From Mangifera indica (lineage: Eukaryota > Streptophyta > Magnoliopsida > Sapindales > Anacardiaceae), in contig NC_058151.1 in the NCBI RefSeq assembly GCF_011075055.1, positions 9,008,251 through 9,072,250 of the forward strand: a stretch of 64,000 nucleotides of DNA. Direction: 5' to 3'. Position 1 is the stretch's first letter, and each line of letters opens with the position of its first letter. The translations under genes were made by a program, and so were the position numbers. Below the pieces are notes generated by a model. That model saw nothing but the letters and a program-made list of their open reading frames with translations, ran no database searches and had not been told where the DNA came from. Shown piece by piece: positions 1-10,834 of the stretch.

Positions 1-23
1 TAATAAAATTTTTGGATCATAGA

Positions 24-580
24 TGTAACACCCCAGGTCCAATAACCCGGCCCACTGTTAAGATATTGTCCACTTTGGACACACAGTCCATCATGGGTTT
101 GCTTCTGGGCTTTGCAACCCAAAACGCGTCTTAACAGTTAAGGAGCTCACAGACTATTTAACCAATTCAATTCTCCCACCACTAACCAATGTGGGATCCA
201 TAGACAGAGCACACACAGACCCAGCATCTCTCCCGTGCTTTGTCGATGTGGGATTCGCCTGACTCAGCGTCCTCGCTGAGGTTTGCCCCATCATCGTTCA
301 AGAGGACACGCGGAGTTGCTCTGATACCATTTGTAACACCCCAGGTCCAATAACCCGACCCACTGTTAAGATATTGTCCACTTTGGACACACAGTCCATC
401 ATGGGTTTGCTTCTGGGCTTTACAACTCAAAACACGTCTTAACAGTTAAGAAGCTCACAGGCTATTTAACCAATTCAATTCTCCCACCACTAACCAATGT
501 GGGATCCATAGACAGAGCACACACAGACCCAACATCTCTCCCGTGCTTTGTCAATGTGAGATTCGCCTAAGGGTATCACA
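24..580 (-). mobile_element. TRIM-like miniature LTR retroelement
   Basis: Two direct copies of about 237 bp (24-260 and 332-568, period 308) are separated by about 71 bp. Next to the right copy, 319-330 reads GCTCTGATACCA, the complement of the usual initiator-tRNA-Met primer-binding site, so the element runs on the minus strand with its 5' LTR at 332-580. The outer ends are TG (24) and CA (580), and the 5-bp sequence ATAGA occurs on both sides (19-23 and 581-585), as expected of a target-site duplication. A G-rich run at 282-290 (minus strand) could be the polypurine tract. There is no room for gag or pol, so it depends on other elements. The two copies differ over their last dozen bases, so the inner LTR edge is uncertain. 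A minus-strand reading frame at 182-430 is not a gene. Confidence 0.85.
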
Positions 581-585
581 ATAGA

Positions 586-2919
586 CATATCTTTTTACTA
601 TTATTTATGATGAGCTAATATCAAATATAATAAATACATTATAAATAAGTTGAGGTCTCTAGTGTATACCCTAAATTTTATTTTGCATTGTTACTCGAAT
701 CTCATCATTGTATAATACCAAGAAGTTTCTTTGCAAATGGTTTTTACACGTAAAAAGCAATCAGTCACATAATTTTACATTGTTATAGATTCAAGTGTAG
801 TCCCGTAAAATTTTTTCTTTATTGATTTGATGAGTGATCTTGGTTTTGGTGAATTTAGTTCTTTTTTACTATTAAAGTTTTAACGCTATCATCTTTGGAC
901 GCGGCCCTTTTCTTATGTATTGCTTTGTTATGATTGAAGAAAAGGGAATCACTTTCGGTGGATGCTTCAGCTTTGTTCTAAAGACTCAAACTTGCTTGTG
1001 GTTTTGTAAATCATCATAAATGTCCCTTATAAAAGACTCCTGTGGTCACAATTAAACTTTTAATATGTACAATATAATTTGGCTGGTTTTACACTTATTC
1101 CAAACTCACAGTGGTGTTCATAGTTTGTTGGAATCAATTTCAGCATGGTTTTTAGTCACTAATGTTAGGATTATATTGGCCTAACTTCCACATAGTTATG
1201 AATCTGAAGAGATATTGTTGAATTGTTTTACTTGGAATATCTATAGCTCACTCAGCCTTTTGAACTGGATGAAGATGCTTTTTGATGGCGGATTTTAGTA
1301 TTAGTATATGAGAATTTGAGTGTTGTGTTGTGTAAATACCGAATGCTTATATATATATTATTGCATTACATTTTGCATTTGATTGTGCCTGCAATGATCG
1401 ATATCAAGTTGAGAGAGCTGGAGAATTCATGTGTTTTTGTTGAATGCATTGCCACGAAAAGGTACTGAGCAACATTGAGAAGTCTCCGGTTTGTTTTTTT
1501 AGTAGCATAGATTCAGAAAATTATTTATTTTATTTATGGTTTTTGTAATTGTAACATAAGACCTTACAGAAAGAGTTCCCACGTAAATACAAAGACAAAG
1601 CTCATGCCATCTTTTAAAGAGAAAATTACATGTTCCCACACAAGGTTTCCCAATGACATAAATAACACTTTCTAACCCATAAAACAAACTCAATTAATTT
1701 AAAAAATCTTGACACAATCATAAAAAGTAAAATTACCATTTTTTTCATGTTATTTCATTGTTTCAAATTTACCATATAACCCCAAATTAACAAATATTAA
1801 AAAATTTTAAATATCTAAATTGTATATGAATATTTTTATTTCCCTTTCTATTCACCCTCATTCTCATCTTTCTCTGCTCTGGATTGACGCCCACCACCTC
1901 CCTTTTTTTAGCAATTCATCCCACACTACCAACCCTTCAATCCACATTCTCTCTTGCACCACCATATTCACCCTCATTTTGTCATATGGATTGTTGGCTC
2001 TCACCATTCTCTCAGTTGTGATTTCACACAGTTATAATGACTCTTCACTTATTTGAGTCATTGACAACTTGATCAAGTAAGGAGTCGTTGATGACAGAAT
2101 GAAATTGTGATGGTTAGAGGGTGGTGGTGTTAAAGTTCATGATAGCAATGAGATCATAATTGTAACGAATGATTATCGATAACTATTAAAGTTTCTAAAT
2201 AATTATAAGTATATATTTACAAGTTTTTAAACCTCTCATGCTTAAGGGCTATACAAATTTAAAATGTTCGGTTTGATGTATAAAAGATTGTCTTTTTAAT
2301 TTTTTCAATAATTACGGATGGTAAAATTACTATATCAGGTTTGATTTTAAATAAAAAAATGTTACTTATGTTATCAAGAGGTGAGAAAGGGTTTTTAAGT
2401 CAAACCTTGGGTGTGAAAATGTGATTGACTCTTTCTTAAATATGAGTTTGTCCAATTATAAGTGAAATGGTTGGTAGCTGCCCAGGAAACAAATAAGTGG
2501 AAGGAAGAAAAGCAGTGTAGAAATTGTTGTTGTGGACTTGCCCAATTAAGTTGTATAAATAATCTTATAAAAAATAAAAAACCTTCTTTAGCCCAGGAGG
2601 CTGGCCGAATCGATGCCACAAGATTTGGCCATGGAAATTACACTCAGATATGAACAACAGGCAAGCTTAGTCAAATTAACAAGAGCTAACTAAAATCCTT
2701 AATAAACAAGAACAAAACACAGCCCGCCCATGTACCAGTCCTTCAAGCACAAAAATTTGGTATCATAATTGGATATGAAAAATTAGACGTTTTGAATTAA
2801 TGGCTCATGTCACCTGCACTTGGTACTTGAGAATATGATTATCTAAATCATTTTAATTATTTATTTTTATTGAAAATTATAATTTTAATAATTTTTATCT
2901 CTATTACATATTATTAAAT
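586..2919. other. AT-rich intergenic stretch upstream of PSRP5
   Basis: No gene is recognised. Short reading frames at 1499-1693, 1820-2056 and 2395-2653 have no recognisable motif. At 2399-2431 a piece resembling the inner end of the MULE-MITE terminal repeats seen elsewhere in this window (the CAAACCTTGGGTG type) survives without a partner, suggesting an eroded MITE. Confidence 0.5.
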
Positions 2920-2925
2920 TGGGCC
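2920..2925 (+). promoter_or_regulatory. Site II-type motif (TGGGCC) upstream of PSRP5
   Basis: TGGGCC lies 136 bp upstream of the PSRP5 start codon. TGGGCY site II elements are common in plant ribosomal-protein and other growth-related promoters, where TCP factors bind. The motif is seen; its use here is inferred. Confidence 0.4.
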
Positions 2926-3060
2926 AAGGAAACGACATCCAAACGGCACTTCATCTGTTATCTCACTCAGCGGCTTAGAAGACAAGAACCAAAGAAAGAG
3001 TTGATGCCAGACTGGTCTTATCCAAAAAAATGCGGTAAGGGTTCGCCATAGTTTTGAACA

Positions 3061-3642
3061 ATGGCTCTCCTTGTTTCCTTCACTCCCCTCCCTTCTCTCT
3101 CATCAACTCTTGTCATCACTTCTTCTCCCGGTAACTATTTCTCTCTCTTGGCTAGACATTATTTTATTTTACAAGATTAAAACAAAAATCTAAGCATTGT
3201 AGCTATCAGCTCTAACTTCATACTCATTTTGGATTTTCATCAAACACTTTTCGGTTTTTCCTTCTGTTACAATTGGTTACTTATTTATTTGAATATGCCT
3301 CGATTTTCAGTTTCCAGGTTGCACTTCAAAGCCATTTATTTCCGCCCAAAATCTTCCAGTAGGGTTAACAAAATTCTGCCACTAATTGTTACTAAAAGAG
3401 ATGCTGTGATTGTAAAAGCCTCTTCTGTCGATGATGAAGCAGCTTCACCAGAAGGCGGTGAGGTTGTATCAATTGAAAATCTTCCGTTAGAGTCAAAGGA
3501 GCAGGAAAGGTTGGAGCAGAAACAGAGAATGAAATTGGCAAAGAAGATAAGGCTTAGGAGGAAGCGGCTCGTTCGTAAGCGCATAATGAGGAAGAAGGGC
3601 CGATGGCCGCCTTCCAAGATGAAGAAATTGAAGAATGTCTGA
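3061..3642 (+). CDS. PSRP5: Plastid 50S ribosomal protein 5 (PSRP5), two exons
   Basis: Encodes a small, very basic plastid-specific protein of the chloroplast 50S subunit. Exon 1 is 3061-3130 (MALLVSFTPLPSLSS..., Ser/Thr-rich, transit-peptide-like). A GT at 3131 and an AG ending at 3310 bound a 180-bp phase-1 intron, and exon 2 is 3311-3642. The joined frame gives 133 residues. The acidic middle (DDEAASPEGGE) is followed by LPLESKEQER and a C-terminal block of Lys/Arg repeats ending WPPSKMKKLKNV. This order and ending match the family closely, including the conserved LPLES and WPPSKMKKL motifs. The reading frame that opens at 3229 lies partly in the intron and gives a false start; the ATG at 3061 fits the splice phase and the transit peptide. 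A 43-bp tandem duplication follows the stop. No breaks are seen; I expect it to be functional. Confidence 0.93.
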
Positions 3643-3654
3643 ACTCTTCCTTAG

Positions 3655-3740
3655 AGCTTCTTGTAGGTTTGTTTCAGTTTCCTCATGCCATTTCAATAGC
3701 TTCTTGTAGGTTTGTTTCAGTTTCCTCATGCCATTTCAAT
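3655..3740 (+). repeat. 43-bp tandem duplication in the PSRP5 3' UTR
   Basis: The unit 3655-3697 is repeated head to tail at 3698-3740 with no visible change. It starts 12 bp after the stop codon and so probably lies in the 3' UTR. Confidence 0.9.
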
Positions 3741-4675
3741 TATATGTTCTAGAAAGTAGAAATAAGACTGTTAATTATTTTCAATATATCTTTAGGACCT
3801 CCATGGATCTATTGTTCAGTTTAATTCATAATTGAATTACATTTCTTATTCAACTTGATTATGTAATGTTTGCAAATTTGTGGCTCAACAGTCATTATAT
3901 CTTGAAATGTGATGGTTGGAGTTAAATGTGATCTTTAATTATGTTCTTGTATAACAATTATTATTGATATATGGCACTAGTTCACTTCCTTCTTATCTGC
4001 ATTTCTATTTTGCTAGTAAAATATTCTGTCCGTCCTAGTAATAAAATTATTTTTCTTGTCGTGGAATGTTAAATATGTAATCATACAAGTTACAAGAACG
4101 TTTCGTGTCTTTTGTTAATTGAGCTATTCTTGACTATATATGAAAATGCTTCCTTCTAGGCTGTACATGTATGTTCAGATGTGCAATTGAGAATGTTAGG
4201 AAGATATAGTTAACTAAGTTAATTGCTTTTATTCTATTCTCTGCATCCCAGTTGTACATATGCACACAATCCAGTTAATGAATCCATAGAACTGACTTTT
4301 TGAACAACCTAAAGAAGTGGGGGGCCTGTCCTTAAGAAATAGAGGGGAAAAAGGGGTGTAAGCTGAAGACCAATCTCTTTATAGGTTTTCTGGTTGTACA
4401 AAATTTTGCAAAGTTGTGTCATGTAATTTGGGATCTTCTAGTTGTATCCAAAACTTTAAGCGTAAGTATTGGCAAGAAACTATTAAGTTTGGGGGGAGTC
4501 TCTGGAAATGGTAAATTGCATGACTTCATCAACCTGCTATAAGGAGTGAGACGCCGATGTGATTGGATTGATTCTTTGAGACAGTGCTTCGGAGCACCTG
4601 GTGCTATCATATGTTTTTGAAGTCTCCATGAATGATTTCTGTAAGAGTGTGAAGCGTTTTTTTTTTTTTACTGGG
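3741..4675. other. Intergenic stretch between PSRP5 and the hAT element
   Basis: AT-rich sequence with poly-T at 4657-4669. Short open frames at 4419-4610 and 4537-4749 (minus) have no recognisable motif. Only the start of this stretch can belong to the PSRP5 3' UTR. Confidence 0.5.
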
Positions 4676-4683
4676 TGTGGAGA

Positions 4684-5745
4684 CAATGTTTTAAGAACCG
4701 GATCGGATGATGAACCGTTTTGAAGGCTGGTTTTGGTTGAACTGATCAAACCGTTTTAACCGGCCGATTCAACCGGATTTTCAGTCATGCAAATATTAGT
4801 AACATTAGTAAATATCATCTTCCGCTCTGTTAGTTATGAAGAAAACAAAATTACACTCTATAACAATTAAAGGGTGTTATGGTAATTCAATTTCATGAAA
4901 AAAAAGTTTAAGAGAGAAGTGAGGATGAATTTTCCCCTTTTAAGAAAGAATCACCATCACATTGGATAAAAAAAGTCAAAAAGATTTGCAGCTTGTCTGG
5001 TTTATTACTACCTTTTTTCAACAGCCCACCACTTCACCATTTTCATCCCTTCCTTTCAATTTACACACCATAATATCTCCCAATAAACCCTTTGTCTTTC
5101 TAAAATGAGCTCCAGTGAAGCAACCAAACACATACTCCCATAGAAAACAAGGATCTTTGTTTCAAGGATATTCAATTTTTTCAATAAACTCTCTGGTTTC
5201 GTCTCTTCTCCCCCACCTCCGCCACCAGCCCCATTCCGTCATCATTTTCTTTCACGGAGATGGATTCTCTTTCCTTATCAGTGCCTCTATGTCCTATAAC
5301 ACCGTTTGCCGCTGTTTCACACATAAAGTTTCTGCGTTTGTTGTTTCTGTTAGCTATCATCTGTCCCCTGAACTTCGCTACCCCTGTCAATTCTAAGTTA
5401 AAGCAACTGGTGTCACACATCATCAAACATTGTCGACAACCGTCGTCAGCAATTCATCGGCTGGTGAGTTCATCATAGGTCACAGCAGCGACGACACGTG
5501 TGAAAGGGCTGGGGGAGTTGGGTTTCTGCAAATATTTTTTTCAATTTATATTTAAATTTAAAAACCGGATGGATTCTGAACCGAATTGGACCGGGAACCG
5601 AAAAAAAACCGCAGGTTCGACCGCGGTCTAGTTCGAATTTGTGTGGAAAACGATTTTATTTGTAATAGGAATCATCTGAACCACCGGTTTACGGTCTGGC
5701 CGGTTCGACCAACCGGTCCGGTCCAGTCCAGTTTTACAATCCTTG
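4684..5745. mobile_element. Non-autonomous hAT element with captured gene fragment
   Basis: The ends are inverted and similar: the left starts CAATGTTTTAAGAACCGG, and the complement of the right end starts CAAGGATTGTAAAACTGG. Both ends carry subterminal AACCGG/CCGGTT-rich stretches. The exact 8-bp sequence TGTGGAGA occurs at 4676-4683 and 5746-5753, the TSD length of the hAT superfamily. No transposase is present. The interior holds a broken carboxylesterase 5' region (5105-5396). A second element with the same type of ends sits at 9388-10834. Confidence 0.85.
5105..5396 (+). pseudogene. Captured 5' fragment of a carboxylesterase (CXE) gene
   Basis: The fragment lies inside the hAT element. 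An ATG at 5105 opens MSSSEATKHILP, then a TAG (5141-5143), then KTRIFVSRIFNFF. This resembles the plant CXE N-terminus, where a Trp normally sits before KTR, so TGG has probably become TAG. After a frame change, the frame at 5115-5396 encodes VIIFFHGDGFSF (5253-5264 is the HGGG oxyanion-hole motif changed to HGDG). It continues with VSYHLSPELRYP, matching the VNYRLAPEHRYP block of the alpha/beta-hydrolase fold. The serine, aspartate and histidine catalytic blocks are absent. The C-rich sequence before the ATG looks like a 5' UTR, so the source gene may have been taken with its leader. It cannot make an active esterase. Confidence 0.75.
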
Positions 5746-5787
5746 TGTGGAGAGACAAAGATGGAGAGAGGAGAAGAAGTAGAATTG

Positions 5788-7047
5788 TGTTAAGAACCTA
5801 ACTCTTATTCAACTAAAACACAAAATTAAAACATAATAAACTAAAACTATTTTATTAACCAAAACATTATAATAATAAACCGAACAATTCGAAGAGTTCG
5901 GAGCCTCCAATTTTTCGGCTGTTCGAGGTGTCGGAGACCTCCCACAATCAGCCAAGGATGGCTGCCCTCAAACAAAACCTTAATATATTTTCTTTTTTCC
6001 TTCTTTTGAAACCCAAAACATATATTTATAATAAAAATTGACCGTTGGATTGAGGACAATCGTCTCAATTCTAACATTCCTCTCCCTTTCAAAACTATCT
6101 TATCCTCAAGATGGTAATTTATAAAATGATTTTTTTTATTTTCCTTATCTGATTTTTTAAAATTTTTTTAATTGATTTATTATTATTATTTCTATTATTT
6201 TTTTAATCTACCTACCCCTTCTCTCTCTGCTACTTTCTTTTTTTTTTTAATTTTTAAATTTTTTTTTCAAACGGCGTCATATCTTTTCATTTTCTCTTCC
6301 CAAAAAAGCTTATGCCTTATCTTTTTGCTGCATTTTCTCTTCCCAAGAAAGCTTCTGCCTTCTCCTTTTGCTTTCCCAGCAAGCCACAGCCACAGTTCTC
6401 TTTCTCCTTTTCCAATAAACCAACCACCATTGCTCTCTACCTTTTTTTTTCTCTCTCCTTTCTCTTTCCTTCTCCTAGTCTTTTTCTCTTCTTTCTTCTC
6501 TGCGTTTTCTCCTTTCTGCCTTCTGTAATTTTTTTTTTTTAGACTTTTGCCGACATTTCGTTTTCATCTCCTTCTTCTATTTTCGTTTTCTTCTTCTATT
6601 CTTTTTCTTCTTGACACTTTTTCAGCATGTAGCCATCGACTCATTTCTCCCTATGATGATTCTTCTTCAAGTCAGCCTCCTCCGTGAACATTTTTCAGTG
6701 ACTCTTTACTTTTCCGACCATCATCTGCCTTTTCCGCTGGATCGAATGCTCTGGTACCATTTTATTAGGAACTCAACTCTTATTCAACCAAAACACAAAA
6801 AACATAATAAACTAAAACTATTTCATTAACCAAAACATTACAATGATAAACTGAACAATTCGAGGAGTTCGGAGCCTCCCATTTTTCGATCGTTCGAGGC
6901 GCCAGAGACCTCCCACAATTAGCCAAGGATGGTTGCCCTCAAACAAAACCCTAATATATTTTCTTCCTTCCCTCTTTTGAAACCCAAAACATATATTTAT
7001 AATAGAAATTGACCGTTGGATTGAGGATAAATGTCTCAATCCTAACA
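5788..7047 (-). mobile_element. Small non-autonomous LTR retroelement
   Basis: LTRs at 5788-6076 (289 bp) and 6763-7047 (285 bp) are clearly alike throughout. The left copy runs TGTTAAG...CTAACA; the right copy has lost the initial TG. Inside the right LTR, 6748-6759 reads GCTCTGGTACCA, the complement of a slightly changed initiator-Met primer-binding site. Inside the left LTR, 6077-6091 is, on the minus strand, a purine-rich tract ending GAAAGGGAGAGGAA. Both place the 5' LTR on the right. The TSD AATTG occurs at 5783-5787 and 7048-7052. The 686-bp interior is pyrimidine-rich and has no gag or pol. It lies only 34 bp from the TSD of the preceding hAT element. Confidence 0.85.
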
Positions 7048-7052
7048 AATTG

Positions 7053-8342
7053 TTGGTTGGAGAAAATAACTGATGGAGGCAGTGATGGATTACTGATTGC
7101 TGAATAGGGTTGTTTTGAGACTCTTGAATCTCATGAATGGCCTTAGGTGGAAGCTTTAAGAGCAAATCAGCCACCATATCCATTTGTTTTGTGTTGACAA
7201 GTCTTTTTGTTTAATTCCTTTTCTTTTCAAAAAGGTCTAGTAGTCTTACCTCCTTAGAGGTTTCAGTTTGTTACCCGCACCCTAAAGATATGAAAAATTA
7301 CCTTGACCTCCCCACACTTTTGAAGAATTATCCACTACCTCCCATTTTAGTCGTTAGTTGATAGATTCTATTTATCTTCCTCTTTGAGATCAGCTAATGT
7401 TCAAATCATTCACTAAATTTCAAAAGTATCAAAAATATTCCTGCCATTAATGATATGTTAAGGTTCAATGCTATTTTTTTTAATTTGAAAAGTCTAAATT
7501 GCTCTTCCCTAACAAAAATGAAAACCAACAAAAACCCAGTTGCCAAATCATAACCAAAACAAAAACCAACAGCAAAACCTCACAAATTGTGTCATTCTCT
7601 CGAAACTGAACGCACGAAACAGAAAACAAAAAATTGAACTGTTTGAGAAAATGACCTCAAACTTAGAAAGTGAAGTAGAAGTAATTCGGTTCTTTTCTAG
7701 AATGTCCATCTGTAGTTGCTATGAAGTCCTTGTTGTAGCTTCTTTTCTGCATATTATTCCTCTTAAACTCGTAGTTTAACAGTAAATACTTTTACTTTCT
7801 AAACAAAAGTGTTTTTAGAAACAGATCGCACAAATTTGTGTGACTTGTGCATGGTTTCCACATCGAAAAGCCACCAAAGAGGGAGAGAGCTTGTTAGTGG
7901 TGGGATTGACGATATGCCAAAGTGAATCGCTGGAAGAACGATAGCTAGGGAGGGAGAATGCAATTTTTTTTTTTTTTTGTATAAATGCAATGTTTTGAAG
8001 TTTGAGGAAACCTTGAAACATGGAAACCCTAGATAACATGGTGAAAAGATAAGTTTTTAAAATTACTCTAGAGAGAAATTGTTAATTTTTAAAACTAAGA
8101 AAGGTAAGTAAAAAGAGATACATTTTGTTTTCTTTAAATAAAATTTATAAATAACGTTTTTACCCGGAACAGTAATAACAAAATTTAATAGATTAGTAGA
8201 TATTTGAGTTTTCGAAAGTTAACTAGTGAGAGTTTAGAAAAACACTAAACTGTGGGTGTGAATAATTCTTTTGGCCTACAATATAGGACATAGAAGGGTC
8301 GTCAACTAGATTAGAATAAGGCTTAGTGATAATCAAAAGGCA
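7053..8342. other. Intergenic repeat-derived stretch
   Basis: No gene is recognised. The segment ending TTTTGGCC at 8276 looks like one end of a MULE-type MITE (complement GGCCAAAAGAATTATTCACA), but I could not find the partner end. Open frames at 7540-7779 and 7799-8039 look non-coding; poly-T at 7966-7978. Confidence 0.4.
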
Positions 8343-8442
8343 TTATTTCTACAAATATGTTTTGGGGAATTTATGGAGTTTAACATATGGAGATTCAATA
8401 ATGTACTAACCTATTAAGTAATTCTATGAGAGATTGATAAGG
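8343..8442 (+). repeat. 100-bp direct repeat, left copy, abutting the LTR
   Basis: This segment (with ATGTTTTGGGGAATTTATGG and AGATTCAATAATGTAC) ends exactly where the left LTR begins. A diverged copy at 25663-25760 begins exactly where the right LTR ends, in the same orientation. The meaning is unknown; see the findings. Confidence 0.8.
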
Positions 8443-8892
8443 CAATATATTCGTGCAACTAATCAATTGAATACCAACATATAGATTATAAAATATAAGA
8501 ATTAAAGATTTAGGATTTCAGACAAACCTGATTAAGTGACTTGAAGCAACAACCCATTCGATCAACTGTCTATCTAAGAACCGGTCTTCCTACCTAAAAA
8601 CATTTAAAACCAAAATGCAATAATTTGGATGGGTAAGTATATCACTTTTATATGTTTTGGAAAGGGACCTAGCTCTTTTATAATAAGTTAATTATATCCT
8701 CTTATTAAAGGTCTAAAACTATAGCAATTCACACTTATCACTCAAATTAAAAGGCTCAATATAAAGTTTAATTGATATTTACAATATGATCACACAATGT
8801 CCAACAAGTTAATTCTAGACTATATATTTATTCGATTTTATTTAATTAAATAAAAACATAAGTAATGTATGCCAACATAAGAAATGCCAACA
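8443..8892 (-). mobile_element. 3' LTR of the 17-kb non-coding LTR element
   Basis: This matches 25216-25662 over its whole length with scattered changes. On the minus strand it begins TGTTGGCATTTC and is preceded by a copia-like polypurine stretch (CCAAGTGGGAGAA, 8893-8905). About 25 bp present at the start of the right copy (25191-25215) are missing here. Confidence 0.8.
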
Positions 8893-9379
8893 TTCTCCCA
8901 CTTGGGTAACATTGATTATCAATTTTTTTTATAGAGAATAAAACATTTTTTCTTGGGTAAACAACATTTTAATTTTTAAAAAAGTAACTCATTTTAAGAA
9001 AAATAATATAATCCAAAAACAACACTTCAATCAAACAATCATGTCAATATGATTATTAATAAAATAATCAAGGCAATCTATATATGTCAAAACAACATAA
9101 GACGTCCATAATTACAATTATTCACAACCATATAACATGGGTCACTAATTTGGAAATGTGAAAGGAATAGCATCCAAAAATGATTAGAAAAATATGTTAT
9201 CATTTCTTGACCCTCAATATGATTTCTCTTTAATCAATATAATTAAATGTAAAAGTTAAAGAAATTCATAACTTCCAATAAAGTTAGTACGTTTTATCAA
9301 TAGTCTCAAGATAAACAAAGAAACATATTCATATAACTATCATACTCATAATGAATCATATTCTTAAGACACATGTTAT
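8893..9379 (-). mobile_element. 3' internal region of the 17-kb LTR element
   Basis: AT-rich, with no open frame of note. It ends in one unit of the 75-bp tandem repeat (ATTCTTAAGACACATG from 9360) that continues after the two insertions at 19884. Confidence 0.6.
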
Positions 9380-9387
9380 ATAGATAT

Positions 9388-10834
9388 CAAGGTTTTCAAA
9401 ATCGGACCGGGATAAAAACCGTTTTAAGTACTGGTTTCGGTTAGACCGGTTGAACCGTTTGAACCGATCGATTGGACCGTTTGGACCAGTTTTATGTAAA
9501 AACCTAAAAAAATTACTTTTAATTAGTAATTACATATATTTTATACAGTAAATTTTATATTGTGTGTAAAATATAAATTGTTTATATAAATTTATATTTG
9601 TTTATATAAATTGACCTATAATTTTAATAAACCAAGGATCACTGTTTTGTTTTAAATTTGAAAACAATACACGCATTCACTGTACAAAGTTTTCAAGAGC
9701 ACATAAAAATATTTATTTAGTGTATATGAAATGCCAAATGACTATTTCCCACCCAATGTTTGATGTAAACATAATTTTCTATTTGTTAACTATCGAAAAT
9801 TTAAATACTCACCTTATCTGTTAAATTTCACTATTAGTGTTAAGAATAAAATTATTTTTTAATAAAGACATTAGAAAAATTATAAATTCATCACATTTTT
9901 TCCTCAGATTTAAAAACTAACAATAAATGTGAGAAGCCTACGATTCATCCTTTGATTACTGGAGAAGCAGTAGGGGAAGAGAAAATAGTTATTTTTTAAC
10001 TTTTGGATTATAGAAAAATTATTAGTTTTTAAATCTAAGAAAAAAATATAATGAATTTATGGTTTTTTAAATATTTTTATTAAATAACAATTTTATTCTT
10101 AATAATAATAAAAAAATTTAATAATAAATAAATATTTAAATTTTTGATAATTAGTAAATAAAAAATTATACTTACATCAAACCTTGGGTGGAAAATGGTA
10201 ATTTGGCCTATATGAAAATGACAAAGTTGGTTAGCGAAAATGGCAATGAGATAAAAATAGTGGAGTGGAGCAACGCTTTTGGTTTCAACGCAACGCCAAA
10301 GCAGAATCTAAGCCGGGTCTGTATTGTCTGGGTCAACATAATATTTGATTTCTAATCCCACTACGTTTTATTGTCCAATGAAGTAATTGGAAGCCGTTAC
10401 GCCGTCGTCAGCCACCGTCTGAGCTGGTGAAGCCGTCGTCAAACGTTGCAAATATAGCAGTGAAACTGCTGCCTTGTGAGCCTGCAAACCAACACACCTC
10501 GGCGGCAGCGTCGTCGTCGGCCGTCGTCAACTCCCGTCGTCGGCAAGGAACAGGAAATTCGACTGTGAAATTCGTCGGCTGCAGCAATTGAGATTGCGTT
10601 GCGTGCACTGCAAGGAAGAGGAAGAAAAACAGTGTTTATATATGAAGCTGTGAACCGGATTCTACAGAATCCGGTTGTACCGCGGTTCAGGAGAGACTCG
10701 GCAGTTCAACCGCGGTCCAATCCGAGTTTTACACTAAAACGGTTTATCCTTCAACAGTGCTTGGCTACAGTGCCAGTTCACGGACCAATCGGTTAGACCA
10801 GCCGGTCCGATCCGATCCGATTTTTAAAACCATG
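9388..10834. mobile_element. Non-autonomous hAT element containing a nested MULE-MITE
   Basis: Inverted ends: the left starts CAAGGTTTTCAAAATCGG, and the complement of the right end starts CATGGTTTTAAAAATCGG. The 8-bp flanks are ATAGATAT (9380-9387) and ATAGATAC (10835-10842), seven of eight identical. Subterminal sequence is rich in AACCGG/CCGGTT, as in the element at 4684-5745. No transposase is seen. The segment 10260-10610 is markedly more GC-rich than its surroundings and carries several GCCGTCGTC runs. It could be captured host sequence, but I recognise no protein in it. Confidence 0.85.
9732..10208. mobile_element. MULE-type MITE nested inside the hAT element
   Basis: Long inverted repeats: the left begins TGCCAAATGACTATTTCCC and the complement of the right end begins GGCCAAATTACCATTTTCC, with similarity running for about 80 bp. 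The 9-bp TSD TATATGAAA occurs at 9723-9731 and 10209-10217, the length typical of Mutator-like elements. The interior is AT-rich and non-coding. Relatives are at 33884-34422 and 40040-40710. Confidence 0.9.

Noticed and set aside
182..430. 82-residue minus-strand frame
   Set aside because: It spans the LTR and primer-site region of the TRIM element; not a protein gene.
3229..3310. Upstream start of the PSRP5 exon 2 frame
   Set aside because: It lies in the intron. The ATG at 3061 with GT/AG sites at 3131/3310 gives the correct phase and a transit peptide.
6172..6542. 118- and 76-residue plus-strand frames rich in Phe and Ser
   Set aside because: They come from the pyrimidine-rich interior of the LTR element at 5788-7047; composition alone explains them.
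7053..8276. A complete MULE-MITE ending at 8276
   Set aside because: Only the right end is convincing; no matching left end or 9-bp duplication was found.
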